From Buddleja alternifolia (lineage: Eukaryota > Streptophyta > Magnoliopsida > Lamiales > Scrophulariaceae): a DNA stretch of 64,000 nt. The notes under the pieces were generated by a model that was not told where the DNA came from, searched no databases, and was given only the letters and a program-made list of their open reading frames with translations. Positions 10,364 to 21,070 of the stretch are shown in pieces (position 1 is the stretch's first letter; every line of letters begins with the position of its first letter). The stretch is from NCBI GenBank assembly GCA_019426215.1, contig CM033393.1:21392591-21456590 (forward strand), given 5' to 3'. The translations under genes were made by a program, and so were the position numbers.

Positions 10364-12831
10364 ATGGCCGATCGTAATGTATATGGCCCAGTTGATGAGA
10401 GCATATTATATGATCAGGAAAATCATGTATCTGAGACAGTTGCTGATCATCGTGACTTAACTATTCGTGTCCAACGAGCTGACCATGCATATTTCAATCA
10501 GGCCTTTAACTCTCATGTACATCACCGCGTCAAGGTAAAGATTGATCAGATGGGATTTTATAGGCTATACCAGTTAGATCAGTTTATAAATGACCTAGGC
10601 CTCGTAAAGGCCCTAATTGAGAGATGGCGCCCAGAAACGAACACATTTCATTTTAGGATAGGAGAGGCTACGATAACTCTCCAGGATGTTAATATTTTAT
10701 ATGGTTTACCAGTTAATGGTAGGGCTGTAGTTTCGTATCGGGCCTTCGCATCCCCTGAAGATTATGTCTTATACGTATTTCAACAATTAGGACTATTCTT
10801 AACGCCGGAAGATTTAATTCACGGTTACAGAATTCCTGTCAGAAGGCTTGTTTCCCATGTTTTGAGTGAGCCAAACATGATAATTGATCAAACTGAAGAA
10901 GCTGTAGTTGATCAGATAGCCCGTTGTTGGGGGCTTTTGTTTCTCGGGGGTGTGATGTGTGCCGACAGCACAGAAGATGTTGTTCCTATAGTATGGTTGG
11001 GGCTGTTTGAAGATATAAACTTAGCATCCACCTACAGTTGGGGGAGTGCGGTATTGGCACATTTGTACCGAGAATTATCAAATGGGGCCCAAGTAGAATG
11101 CAAAAAATTGGGAGGTTTCATGCCATTATTACAGGTGCGAAATTTTTTTATTTACATGTTTTTATTTCTAATATAATAATTCCTGGTTATTCAATGAATA
11201 TATTTATCATCCAATAGATATGGGCCTGGAGTAGGATTTCGATTTTAAGGCCTCATGGGCTACCAAGACCGATTGCGGAAGTTGACGTGAATGGCATTGC
11301 CCGAGCACCTCATGCTTCACGGTAATGTACTATGTGAATATTATGTTTAGTTAAGAAACGTTCAATTTTGTTTAATTATTTTCAATGATTGTTGTTTGAA
11401 GGTGGGATCGACCCATAACAAATACTGGTACAATCAGTCACAACGTTCGGGCAATTAGAGATGGGCTGGATCAGATGGCCGATGGACATGTGAGTTGGGA
11501 TTTTTTTTTTTGTAAATTATTATGAACGTATATCTATGTCCTACTAATATATTCTAAATTATTTTTTTGTATTTCAGTTTGTTTGAACACCGTACAATTT
11601 GAATGATGCAGACATTGCGGAGTTGCCACCTGAATGTACGAATGAGAACGTATGGCGAGCCGCAGTTCCAATGGTATTCTTTGCCATTGTAGAGCATCAT
11701 CACCCTGAGCGTGTTCTTCGATAGTTTGGAATCCGCCAATACATTCCACGCAATCCTGAATGTGTTCGAAGGGTTAGCCGAAAGGGTAACACCAACAAAA
11801 ATTGGGTAGAAAAACACGCTCGGCATATTGCAAAGTGGAATAATCGTGACCAGTTCGTTGTGCCTGGAATTTATATTGAGGAGGGGGGAGCCCAGACAGA
11901 TGAAGACTACGACCAGTGGTATGACCGAATCACTCGTCGTTATATTTATCCCCGATTGACTAGGAGAGGTGCGGGACACCAGGTTGGGTCAGCCGCTCTA
12001 TTGCATGATGTGGTTAGTATTTGGAATAGTTTTTTCATTGATACTTATTTAACTTGTTTTTTACTCTGAAATATATTTTTGTTGATACTATTTGTTATTT
12101 ACGTTGTGCAGTTCAATGAAATTGCGGAGGCGCAGACTACAATGGAACAAATTGTCCAATCTGGTGATCTCACGGCACTTAGAGAACTGCAATCCAGAAT
12201 GAGGGGCATCCAGAGCATCCAGAATATAGTCACATTTGGTGGCAATCCCGTTGGTTCAAGCTCCGGTTATCATGGTCAGTTCAATGCCGAAGCATGGAGC
12301 TGGGCTGATCACTATCAATTCAATGCAGGTGGTTCGAGCTCGGGTTATCATGGTCAATTCAATGCCGGGGCACCGAGTTCGGGTTATGGGACTCAATTCT
12401 ATGCCGGAGGATCGAGCTCGAGCTTGGGCTTTCATGGTCAACATGTCGGGGGATCGAGCTCGGGCTTTCATGGTCAACATTTCGGGGGATCGAGATCGGT
12501 CTATCATGATCAATTGTATCCTGGAGGATCGAGCTCGGCCCAACCTCGTCCCAACCCCAATGACGTATACATTCCCAGTATGGCCCATCTACCAGAGTAT
12601 GGACAAGGTTTCAGTACGCCGACTTTGAATTTTCCCGAGCTCGGTACAAGCCAGTGTAGTGATGCTCCTCAACATCATGATATTGCACCTCCGCGTCATG
12701 TACAATTTAATGTATCACCAGTGCAGTACAATGATCGTGAGGAAGACTTAAACAGGAGAAGGTCTAGGAGAATGAGGCGATCTCCAGATTGTGGGACGGG
12801 GGGGCATCGTGGTTATCGGTCAAATAGATAG
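10364..12831 (+). pseudogene. Plant-mobile-domain (PMD / MAIN-like) gene carried by the MULE, two premature stops
   Basis: Exons by eye: 10364-11134, 11218-11321, 11402-11489, 11578-12012, 12112-12831; all junctions GT-AG, total 706 codons. The first exon shows the aminotransferase-like/PMD fold: an NDLGLVKALIERWRPETNTF stretch, then FHFRIGEATITLQDVNILYGLPVNG. The LQIWAWSRI motif spans the exon 1-2 junction and the NENVWRA..PMVFF segment is in exon 4, as in MAIN/MAIL1 and 'PP7 long-form'-type proteins. Residues from about 510 form tandem Gly-Ser-Ser-Ser-Gly-Tyr-His-Gly-Gln-Phe repeats; the tail is basic (RRRSRRMRR). Exon 4 has in-frame TGA where Trp is expected (11584-11586) and TAG where Gln is expected (near 11720). 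Cellular PMD proteins act with PP7L in gene expression and transposon silencing; copies inside MULEs are known. Whether this protein helps transposition is unknown. Upstream in-frame ATG at 10343 lies before the acceptor and is disfavoured. Confidence 0.8.
12245..12545 (+). repeat. Tandem GSSSGYHGQF-coding repeats in PMD exon 5
   Basis: About seven degenerate units of roughly 36-45 bp, each encoding GSSSG plus YHGQF/FHGQH. They sit in the last exon of the PMD gene and encode a low-complexity, probably disordered Gly/Ser/His/Gln segment. Confidence 0.8.
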
Positions 12832-12959
12832 TTTATATAATCTTAGTTCGATGTGTATGTATGTAATGTAAATATGTTGTGTTTACTATAAGATTTTTAA
12901 TAATATAATTTTATAATTTTGTAGTGGAAGCCAAACAACGCACACAAATACTCCAAAAC
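12832..12959. other. 3' flank of PMD gene inside the MULE
   Basis: Short AT-rich stretch after the PMD stop codon, presumed 3' UTR; nothing else seen. Confidence 0.5.
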
Positions 12960-13170
12960 GTTACGTTCAAGTCGAGACCCGAAAACGCCCCGAAAAGGGA
13001 GAAAAACGAGATACAAACAAAAAAAAGTCATTTTTTCTTTAAAAAAATACTATTTTTTTTTAAAAAAAAATACTATTTTTTTTTGCTTCGTCGTATTTTT
13101 TGAACCGGTCATCAAAACGAGCCAATTCTTGCTCTGGTATGAAGTTTATGTACAATTTTACAAACGTTAC
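12960..13170. repeat. First copy of a 206-bp tandem duplication, split by Copia-A
   Basis: Begins GTTACGTTCAAGTCGAGACC and is nearly repeated at 27255-27423 beyond Copia-A, including the CGAAAACGCCCCGAAAAGGG block and a T-rich tract. With the retrotransposon removed the two copies would be head-to-tail. The last five bases, GTTAC (13166-13170), are the target duplication. Confidence 0.85.
13166..13170. repeat. Copia-A target duplication, left
   Basis: GTTAC directly before TGTTAGG; identical to 27255-27259. Confidence 0.92.
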
Positions 13171-14672
13171 TGTTAGGAAATTTCATGTTAGATGTTTTGA
13201 TGATGACAAGATAGGATTCAATGTTAGACCCCAAATAAAATGTAAGTTTATGTTTTCCATAGATCATTGTTTAAGCGTTTGAAAGTTTGTAATTTTGTTT
13301 AGGCTTGTAATTTTTTATCTTCATAGATTTTTAGACTAAGTCTTAGTAACTGAATCGCTAGTAGAATTCTAGGTGAGTCTATTAGAGAAGAAGTTGAAGA
13401 CCAGCGTCTGAAGTCAACCAGAGATAAAGATTTTCTTCTTAGCGCCTGTCAAACGCTAAAAGACCATTTCAGGATATATGGATCAAGCGCTCAAATTGTC
13501 TCAAGCGATGGATGTAAGATTCACCTGAAATAAATCCTCAAGTCATAAAGGACTTAAATGCAATCATTCAACGAACATTTATTTTCAACGGGAAATAAAT
13601 TCAAATTGCATTAAATGTTTGATAAGAGCATGAAATGTGATAAGCAACTGTGACTTGTGGACAAGCCACCTTTTGACCAGACTGTCAGAAATTTCAGAGT
13701 TTTAGCTGCTCCCGTCCAATCGGATTCAGCGAATTTTCAGGAATGTCAGACTTCAGGTATGATCACGCGCCATGTGAAAGGCACGCTTCTACATGTGTCC
13801 AACGGACAGGTCCCAAGAAATTGCCTATAAATACCTTACTCCAGAAAAACCAAAACAGATAACAAAGAGAATATACGAGAAATTATTGCCAAAAACCTTA
13901 CGTACATTCTTTCTGAAAAAGCTTAGAAACCCCATAACCAAAACCTTTCAAGCTTTCTATCTACATTCCAGACAGTCACAAATATCTCAAATATCTTCCA
14001 AAGAAGAAATTCAAACTCCAACTGAGATATTCCAAGTTGTTTGATCTTCTCTAAAACAAACAAACCCTAGTGACAAACCTCAACCTTTCATCTGAATGAG
14101 AAAAGTTGTTGAAACCTTTCAGGCAGTATTTCTGAGTGAGAGAAGCTTGAAGAAGACGATCTTCATTGGTGCTGAAGTCTGTGTGATCAAGGAGCCCAAG
14201 ATCATTTTCATCCATTACTATTTTGTAGAAGTTTCTGTGTGATTCTTTGATAATCATCATAGTAAATTCCTCCAAGTGAAAAAGGAGAAGAAGGACGTAG
14301 CTGGGATTACATCACCCAGTAAACCTTACAAATTATTGTGTCATTTATATTCTATTATCTTATAGTCATCACATTATATTATTCTGAAAAAGACTAATAA
14401 AATTGCAAAGCGATTAATTTAACTAAAAGAACGCTAAACATTATTTCCGCTGTGCTAACCCTGATTAAGCGATCTAAGCGTTGCCCTACTTTGGTAAACT
14501 GCTGAAATCACTAAGTCTAAGTTAACTACTCTGAAGCGTCTGACCCAAGCGCTCAGCTTTCCAAGCGTTCAAATTTCTAAAGTGATACGAAAATTTGTGA
14601 AGTCGAAAAAGACTTCAGGGTCTATTCAACCCCCCCTTTCTAGACCCTTTCGTATGCCACTTGGGACCACCA
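13171..14672 (+). repeat. Copia-A 5' LTR
   Basis: 1502 bp, TG..CA. A TATA box CTATAAATA at 13825-13833 marks the promoter. Many AGCG/CGCT motifs are scattered in it. Small ORFs in it (13793-14044, 14051-14275) recur in the 3' LTR only because the LTR is repeated. Confidence 0.95.
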
Positions 14673-14674
14673 AG

Positions 14675-14686
14675 TGGTATCAGAGC
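14675..14686 (+). other. Copia-A primer-binding site
   Basis: TGGTATCAGAGC, complementary to the 3' end of plant initiator methionine tRNA, two bases after the 5' LTR. Confidence 0.92.
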
Positions 14687-14789
14687 GGTTGAATTAGAAA
14701 CCTAAGCGTTTCCAAGCATAACTGCTTGTTCAGATCCATTTGTTTTTGAACTTAGTCGCTTTAAATTTTCTCTTCAAAAACATCTCATT

Positions 14790-16997
14790 ATGGCTTTCAA
14801 CAAAATGCCTAAGTTGGTAGAGTCAAATTATGATTCTTGGAAACTTAGAGCATTCGCTTACTTGTGCTCATGTGATAGTGAAATGTGTGATGTAATTACA
14901 GGTGGTCCCATTCAGATTATGAAAGTTGTGACTCGAGCCCCTGGAGCAACCGAGGCCACTCCAGATGGTTATGTCGAGAAACCTAAGTTAGAATGGACGC
15001 CTGAGAATCGAAAAAGAGCGAATCTAGATAATGTTGGACGAAGTGCACTTTACTCAGCATTAGAAGACAACGATGCATTGTTCAACAAGATCAAGCAATG
15101 TAAGACTTCCAAAGAAATATGGGATAAGCTGGCTATAGTGTGTGAAGGATCAACACAAATGAAGGAGAATAAGCTTTCCATAGCCATGCAAAGATTTGAG
15201 CATTTCAAGATGCAGCCCAACGAGACGCTAGAACAATTAGACGCAAGGTTTACTTTGCTCGTTACAGAGTTAGCGTCATTAGACAAGGAATTGACCAACA
15301 AGGAAATGGTCAACAAAATTTTCAGAAGTCTTCCAAGCAAATATCTAATTAAGACTATTGCTATGAGAGAATCACAGACATTGGAAACTCTTACTCCAGA
15401 GCATGTCTTTTCAGAGTTAAAGGCATTTGAGTTCGAATTGGGTGAAGTCAGTGACACATCGACTTCAGGGACTGAATCAGGAGCTTTAATCGCTACAACC
15501 AAAAGCAAGGGTAAAGCGGTTAGTGAGGTTAAAACCATGGAATCAAATGAAGAAAAGGAAATGGCTTTATTGGTCAAGAAATTCAAAAAATTTCTAAGAT
15601 ATGAAAAGAGAAATCCAATCGGACAAACGTCATTTCAGACTCCTCTCCCTGCTCCAGCGCCTCAGTATCAAGCGCCAGTGTACTCTGCACCTCAACCAGT
15701 AGTGCCAGTTCCATACCAAGCGCCTCCGTCCCCTACTCAAAATCTCTTAGCGCCAGTAGTCTCAAAGCGATTATCCACTGAACAGAAAATGAAAACTAAT
15801 TTGTGTTATAATTGCAGACAACCAGGGCACTACCAGGTGAATTGCCCTTATCCAAATGTGTCAAAGCCCTCAAGGCAAGATTATGCGGATATAAATCAAT
15901 TCAGGAGCAACCTTCGCCAGCAGGGATTGCTAGCGGAATCTGAACCATTCTTCGCACCTGAAGAGGATTTGGAATCATCAGATGAAAGCAGTGATGATGA
16001 GCCTACAACGTTGATTTGTCTTATGGCAAGAGATGATGAAGCGTCAGACGATTCGCTACCAGAGGTAACCAATGAATTATCAATTCCTCTTTCTTATGAT
16101 GAATTACTTGACAAAGTCAAAGAATACTACAATGAATGTCAAAAAGCTACCAAAATATATCAAAATGATCTCGATATTATCTCATCACTCACAAGAGATA
16201 AAGTGACACTCAGAGCAGAGTTGAGAGTTCAGCAACAGTGCATTGAGAAGAACCAATCACTTGAGAGTGAAATTGTTCAATTAAAAAATGATCTTGATAT
16301 AATAGTCAAAAGAGAAGCTGATCTGATCGCTAGACTTGCCAAATCAGAGCAGCTCGTCTCATCATTATCAAAAGCTTCTAGAAACTTAGATAATGTGACT
16401 GAGGTAACTAGATTATTTGGTGAAAAGACCGGTTTAGGATGCAATAAATTCGGTAACCAACCAAATAAATCTAATGTTACGACAAACAACAAAGGAAAGG
16501 GTGTTCGCTTTGTTAAAGAAAGTTCACAAAGTCAAACGCTGAATGAACCAAGCGACAACGGTACGAGGCCAAATGAGAAAGCCAAAGCTAACTCAGGCAA
16601 GGGAAAGACAAAGGCAAATGATTCACAAAGAAAGATTCATCCAAACGCTCAAAAGGCTAAGGATAAACCTAACCACTGTGAATCAAGCGCTAAGCGTCAA
16701 GCACCAAAAGTGCAACCCAAGCCAGTGCCAAGGAAATACCAGCGTCCATATCCAAGACAGTCAAGATCATATTATCGATACTATGATGATTATGACTATG
16801 ACTATGATTATGACTACTCTTATAATCGAGGATATTATTATACACCCAAAAAGCACACACAACACAATGTGAAACCCAAAAAGGCCAGTATTCCCACAAT
16901 GAAGACTAGGCAAATATGGGTTCCTAAAGTTTTAATTCAAACCAAATTTACTAACGTTGAAGGACCCAAGAAAACATGGGTACCTAAGAAGAATTAG
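14790..16997 (+). CDS. gag: Copia-A gag polyprotein (735 aa, intact)
   Basis: Structural protein that packages the element RNA into cytoplasmic virus-like particles. The start at 14790 follows the PBS by about 100 bp and opens with MAFNKMPKLVESNYDSWK, the usual copia gag N-terminus (DUF4219-like). A UBN2/retrotran_gag region follows to about residue 220 with motifs such as KEIWDKL and LPSKY. A Pro/Gln-rich linker leads to one CCHC zinc knuckle at residues 339-352 (CYNCRQPGHYQVNC). An acidic stretch follows, then a heptad-rich, probably coiled-coil segment (about 440-545), a Lys-rich part, a Tyr/Asp repeat near 660-690 and a WVPK tail. It is long for a copia gag. It ends at TAG in a different frame from pol; see the junction entry. 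No internal stop. Confidence 0.9.
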   Translation: MAFNKMPKLVESNYDSWKLRAFAYLCSCDSEMCDVITGGPIQIMKVVTRAPGATEATPDGYVEKPKLEWTPENRKRANLDNVGRSALYSALEDNDALFNKIKQCKTSKEIWDKLAIVCEGSTQMKENKLSIAMQRFEHFKMQPNETLEQLDARFTLLVTELASLDKELTNKEMVNKIFRSLPSKYLIKTIAMRESQTLETLTPEHVFSELKAFEFELGEVSDTSTSGTESGALIATTKSKGKAVSEVKTMESNEEKEMALLVKKFKKFLRYEKRNPIGQTSFQTPLPAPAPQYQAPVYSAPQPVVPVPYQAPPSPTQNLLAPVVSKRLSTEQKMKTNLCYNCRQPGHYQVNCPYPNVSKPSRQDYADINQFRSNLRQQGLLAESEPFFAPEEDLESSDESSDDEPTTLICLMARDDEASDDSLPEVTNELSIPLSYDELLDKVKEYYNECQKATKIYQNDLDIISSLTRDKVTLRAELRVQQQCIEKNQSLESEIVQLKNDLDIIVKREADLIARLAKSEQLVSSLSKASRNLDNVTEVTRLFGEKTGLGCNKFGNQPNKSNVTTNNKGKGVRFVKESSQSQTLNEPSDNGTRPNEKAKANSGKGKTKANDSQRKIHPNAQKAKDKPNHCESSAKRQAPKVQPKPVPRKYQRPYPRQSRSYYRYYDDYDYDYDYDYSYNRGYYYTPKKHTQHNVKPKKASIPTMKTRQIWVPKVLIQTKFTNVEGPKKTWVPKKN

Positions 16998-17016
16998 AAC
17001 TATCCTTAATCCAGGT
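16982..17016 (+). other. Gag-pol junction: 35-nt GT..AG segment between GTACCTA repeats
   Basis: GTACCTA occurs at the start of this segment and again immediately after its terminal CCAG. The gag stop lies inside the segment and the pol frame opens after it. Excision from GT to AG would put gag and pol in one frame. Copia-B has the equivalent segment (38 nt). The length is below normal plant intron size, so it may be a frameshift/readthrough site or simple decay instead. Confidence 0.4.
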
Positions 17017-20000
17017 ACCTAGAGCCAACACCGATACTTCAGTTTGGTATTTCGATAGCGGGTCATCCAGACACATGACTGGATCAAAAGATCTTTTAGT
17101 CAACTATCGAGCTACCAATGGTCCTCAAGTTATATTCGGTGATAACTCCAAAGGTAAAACCAAAGGTATAGGTATCATGCATAGGGGGAACATCATGATC
17201 AGTGATGTATATTATGTTGAGGGTCTTAAGCATAATTTGTTAAGCATTAGTCAATTTTGTGATAAAGGCTTTGATGTTAAATTCTCAAGCGACTTCTGCT
17301 ATGTCAACGACGCTAAGACTAAGTCTACTAAATTAAGAGAAAAAAGAACAAACAATGTGTATTTAGTGGATTGGGATTCTACTTTTGATAACAACCCCAC
17401 ATGCTTTGTTGCTAAAAGTCAAAATGAATTGGGTTGGTTATGGCATAGAAAAATGAATCATCTGAACTTTAAGGCAATCTCTCAGTTAATATCGCTAAAT
17501 CTTGTAGAGGGATTACCTAAAGGTTCCTTTCAAAAGAATCGCTTATGTGATGCATGTCAAATGGGTAAACAAGTTAAGTCATCTTTCAAAAAGAAACCAT
17601 GTCTATCTACTTCTAGAGTCCTTGAACTATTGCATTTAGATTTGTTTGGACCTATTCAAATCATGAGTGTTAGTGGCAAAAAGTACTCGCTAGTAATAGT
17701 TGATGATTTCTCTCGCTATACATGGGTAGAATTTCTAGCAACCAAAGATGAAACTAGTGTCAAGCTCACAGCGCTAATCCGTCAACTGCAAAATTCAAAA
17801 GACCTAACGGTGACGAGAATTAGAAGCGACAGAGGAACTGAATTTACTAACCAATTTGTTGAGAAGTTTTGTACAGATCTAGGAATACTTCATGAGTATT
17901 CTGCTCCTAGAACACCTCAACAAAATGGAGTTGCTGAGCGACGAAACAGAACGCTTAAAGAAGCCGCTAGGACAATGCTAGCAGAATCCAAGCTGCCTTA
18001 AAGGTTTTGGGCCGAAGCCATCAACACCGCTTACTACACTCAGAACCGGTGTATGATCAACAAGCAACATGAGAAGACTCCATATGAGTTGTGGAAGGGA
18101 CGTAAGCCTAACGTTTCATATTTTCATATTTTTGGTTCAAAATGTTTCATTCATAACAATGGATCCCAAAGCCTAAAGACATTTGATCCTAAAGCGGATG
18201 AGGGAATCTTTCTAGGATATGCCAAAATGGAAAGAGCTTTCGCATCCTAAATAAGATCAAATCAAAGGTTGAAGAATCCATTCATGTTGTGTTTGATGAT
18301 GCTAACCAAGAACCGAGTTAGGTTAATCCTGATGATGTAGGAATTGAAGATCTCACCCAACAAGCGTCACAAATCAATCTTAGTGATGACGAAGATGATG
18401 AGATTCGTGTACCTCTTCCTAAGGATACTCGTGAGGTTAACAATAATGATAATGTCAGAATTGCTGATGATCATGAAGAGAATGATCATCAAGAGCAGAT
18501 TAGAACTATGAATGATGCAGTGTCTACGCAAGAGATAAATGAGAATCAAGCGATTGATAATCAAGAGTCTCTCAACTCGTTCCAACCAGACCGCAAATGG
18601 CTTAGAGACCATCCACCAAAACTAGTGATTGGAGATATTGAAGGACCTTTTAGAACTAGGTCCGCTACAATTAATGAGGCCATGTTTGCAAGCTTCCTAT
18701 CTCAAATGGAACCAAAGAAAGTGGATGAAGCGCTTAGTGATTCAAGTTGGGTAGAAGCAATGCAAGAAGAGCTTCACCAATTTGAGAGAAGCAAGGTTTG
18801 GACGCTAGTACCAAGACCAACTCACCAAGGAGTTATTGGAACTAGATGGGTTTTTAGGAACAAAATGGATGAAGATGGCATTGTTATAAGAAACAAAGCT
18901 TGATTAGTCGCTCAGGGTTATTGTCAAGATGAGGGTATTGACTTTGATGAGACATATGCCCCAGTAGCCCGTCTTGAAGCGATTAGAGTGTTCCTAACGT
19001 TTGCCGCATTCAACAAGTTCACAGTATATCAAATGGACGTGAAGAGTGCATTCTTGAATGGTAAACTCCAAGAAGAAGTCTATGTGGAGCAACCTCCAGG
19101 ACTCATCAACAACCATGGCAAAAGTATGGTCTACAAACTGGATAAGGCACTCTATGGCCTTAAACAAGCACTAAGAGCATGGTATGACACTCTCTCTATC
19201 TTCCTTATAGGTAAAAGCTTTTCAAAAGGCAGCGTTGACATAACGTTATTTAAAATTACCCATAATGAAGATATTCTCTTAGTCCAAATCTATGTTGATG
19301 ATATTATATTTGGTTCTACTAATAAGCGACTGTGTGAGAAATTTTGAAAAATGATGCAAGAACAATTTGAAATGAGCATGATGGGTGAATTAACTTTCTT
19401 CTTAGGATTACAAGTTAAGCAACTCCCTAATGGAATATTTATAAACCAAGCTAAGTATACTAGAGATATGATTAAGAAATTTGGCATGGAAAATGCATCA
19501 TCTTCAAAAATTCCAATGAGCCAAACGCTTAAGTTAGATAAAGATGAAAGTGGGAAGAAAATCGATATCACTAACTATAGGGGTATTATTGGATCACTTC
19601 TTTATCTTACCGCTAGTAGACCTGATATTATGTTTTCGGTATGCATGTGTGCACGTTTTCAATCTGATCCTAGAGAATCACACTTAAGTGCTATCAAGAA
19701 AATCCTTAAGTACCTAGAAGGCACACAAAATGTGGGCTTATGGTATCCACAGGATTCTCCTTTTGAACTAATTGGTTATTCAGACGCAGATTTTGTAGGA
19801 TGCAAAATAGATAGAAAAAGTACTAGTGGTACATGTCAATTTCTAGGTGATAGACTAGTTTCGTGGCATAGTAAGAAACAACAATCTATAGCGACTTCTA
19901 CCGCTGAGGCAGAATATGTAGCTGCTGGAAGCTGTTGTGCACAAATCCTTTGGATGAGGCAACAACTTAGAGATTATGGAACAATCCTAGGTCCTACCCC

Positions 20001-20238
20001 AATCCACTGTGATAACTAAAGCGCTTTAGCCATGACCCAAAATCCTGTCCTTCATTCTAGAACCAAACACATTGACATTAGATACCATTTCTTGCGTGAT
20101 CATATTCAAAAGAAAGATATCTCCATGCATTTCATTGGAACTGACAAACAACTGGCAGATATCTTCACCAAAGCGCTCAACGAACAACGCTTTCTCACTT
20201 TAAGAAGTGAATTAGGTATGATCGATTTAAACGCTTAA
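17017..20238 (+). pseudogene. pol: Copia-A pol (protease-integrase-RT-RNase H), disrupted
   Basis: The order is copia type. Protease has FDSGSSRHM near 17054. The integrase zinc region (HRKMNH..CDAC) is at about 17450-17560. The integrase catalytic core shows LDLFGP, SDRGTEF and a [13 protein letters not shown] motif to about 17970. RT spans about 18700-19400 with [10 protein letters not shown] and the YVDD box, and RNase H spans about 19700-20238. Breaks: TAA at 17999-18001; a frameshift near 18230; TAG at 18319-18321; TGA at 18901-18903; TGA at 19345-19347; TAA at 20017-20019. Several of these look like C-to-T changes of CGA or CAA codons. It cannot give an active polyprotein as it stands. 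Confidence 0.92.
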
Positions 20239-21070
20239 ATCATAAAGCATCATATTTAATAGGCATATAATTTAGGGGGAATCCACTTTATGATTATGTC
20301 TAAACTATATTTCCAAAAATGAAATGAGTTATCAATTTTAGGGGGAACTTTAAAATTGTACTTACTTCATTAAGTAAGCGACTATGATCAAAATGACTTT
20401 AACAAATCTTATGCATCGATCATTAGCGTTTACCTTTACAATCTGATCGCTTATAAAATGAAAGGTTTTAAAGTCCAACAAGCGATTGATATGTAACAAA
20501 TTAAATTTACTTTATAAAAGAATCTTCAGCGTTAAGAAAATTCCCAAGATAACGCTAAGAATTTTTTTTCTTAAATCATGCATAGTTTTCATCGCCACAA
20601 AGTAGCGTGTGGATGAGTCCAAAATTCTAGATTTATTAACTACCCACACGTGCCTATCAAATCAAACTAACGGTTATGATTCCTATCTAAACCTAGGCAG
20701 TTCAGTAAAATGTATGAGTCTGAGTACGTGTCAGTGTACTATCAGGCGCGTGTAATTTACGCTGAAAATTTCAAATTGTTTTCAAACGTTTTCAAAAAGT
20801 AACTGCGGATCCAAAAAATGTTATAGTATCCTATTTTACCGCACTTTTTGACATCCGAAGTTATGTGTACACGGTTTAGACTTCTTTCTCATTAACTTCT
20901 GTACACGTGTCATTCATCTACCAATTGAGGAGTTACTTTTACCTTCTATTTAAACCCCTCAAAATTTTTACAGAAAACCTTTATCACTTCCAATCTCTCT
21001 TCTGTAAAAGTCATTTCTCTCTAAAAAGGCAAAAACTTCTCTCTTTTCTTCAAAGTTTCATCTTTCAGCA
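20239..21070 (+). other. Copia-A spacer between pol and third ORF
   Basis: About 830 bp without coding potential. It holds AGCG-rich sequence and a pyrimidine-rich leader (TTCTCTCTAAAAAGG) just upstream of the third ORF. This could be a promoter or leader for a subgenomic transcript. Confidence 0.5.

Noticed and set aside
14051..14275. 74-codon minus-strand frame repeated at 26633-26857
   Set aside because: It is LTR sequence; the duplication is the LTR pair and not a conserved gene.
15050..15586. 178-codon minus-strand frame
   Set aside because: Antisense shadow of the intact gag reading frame.
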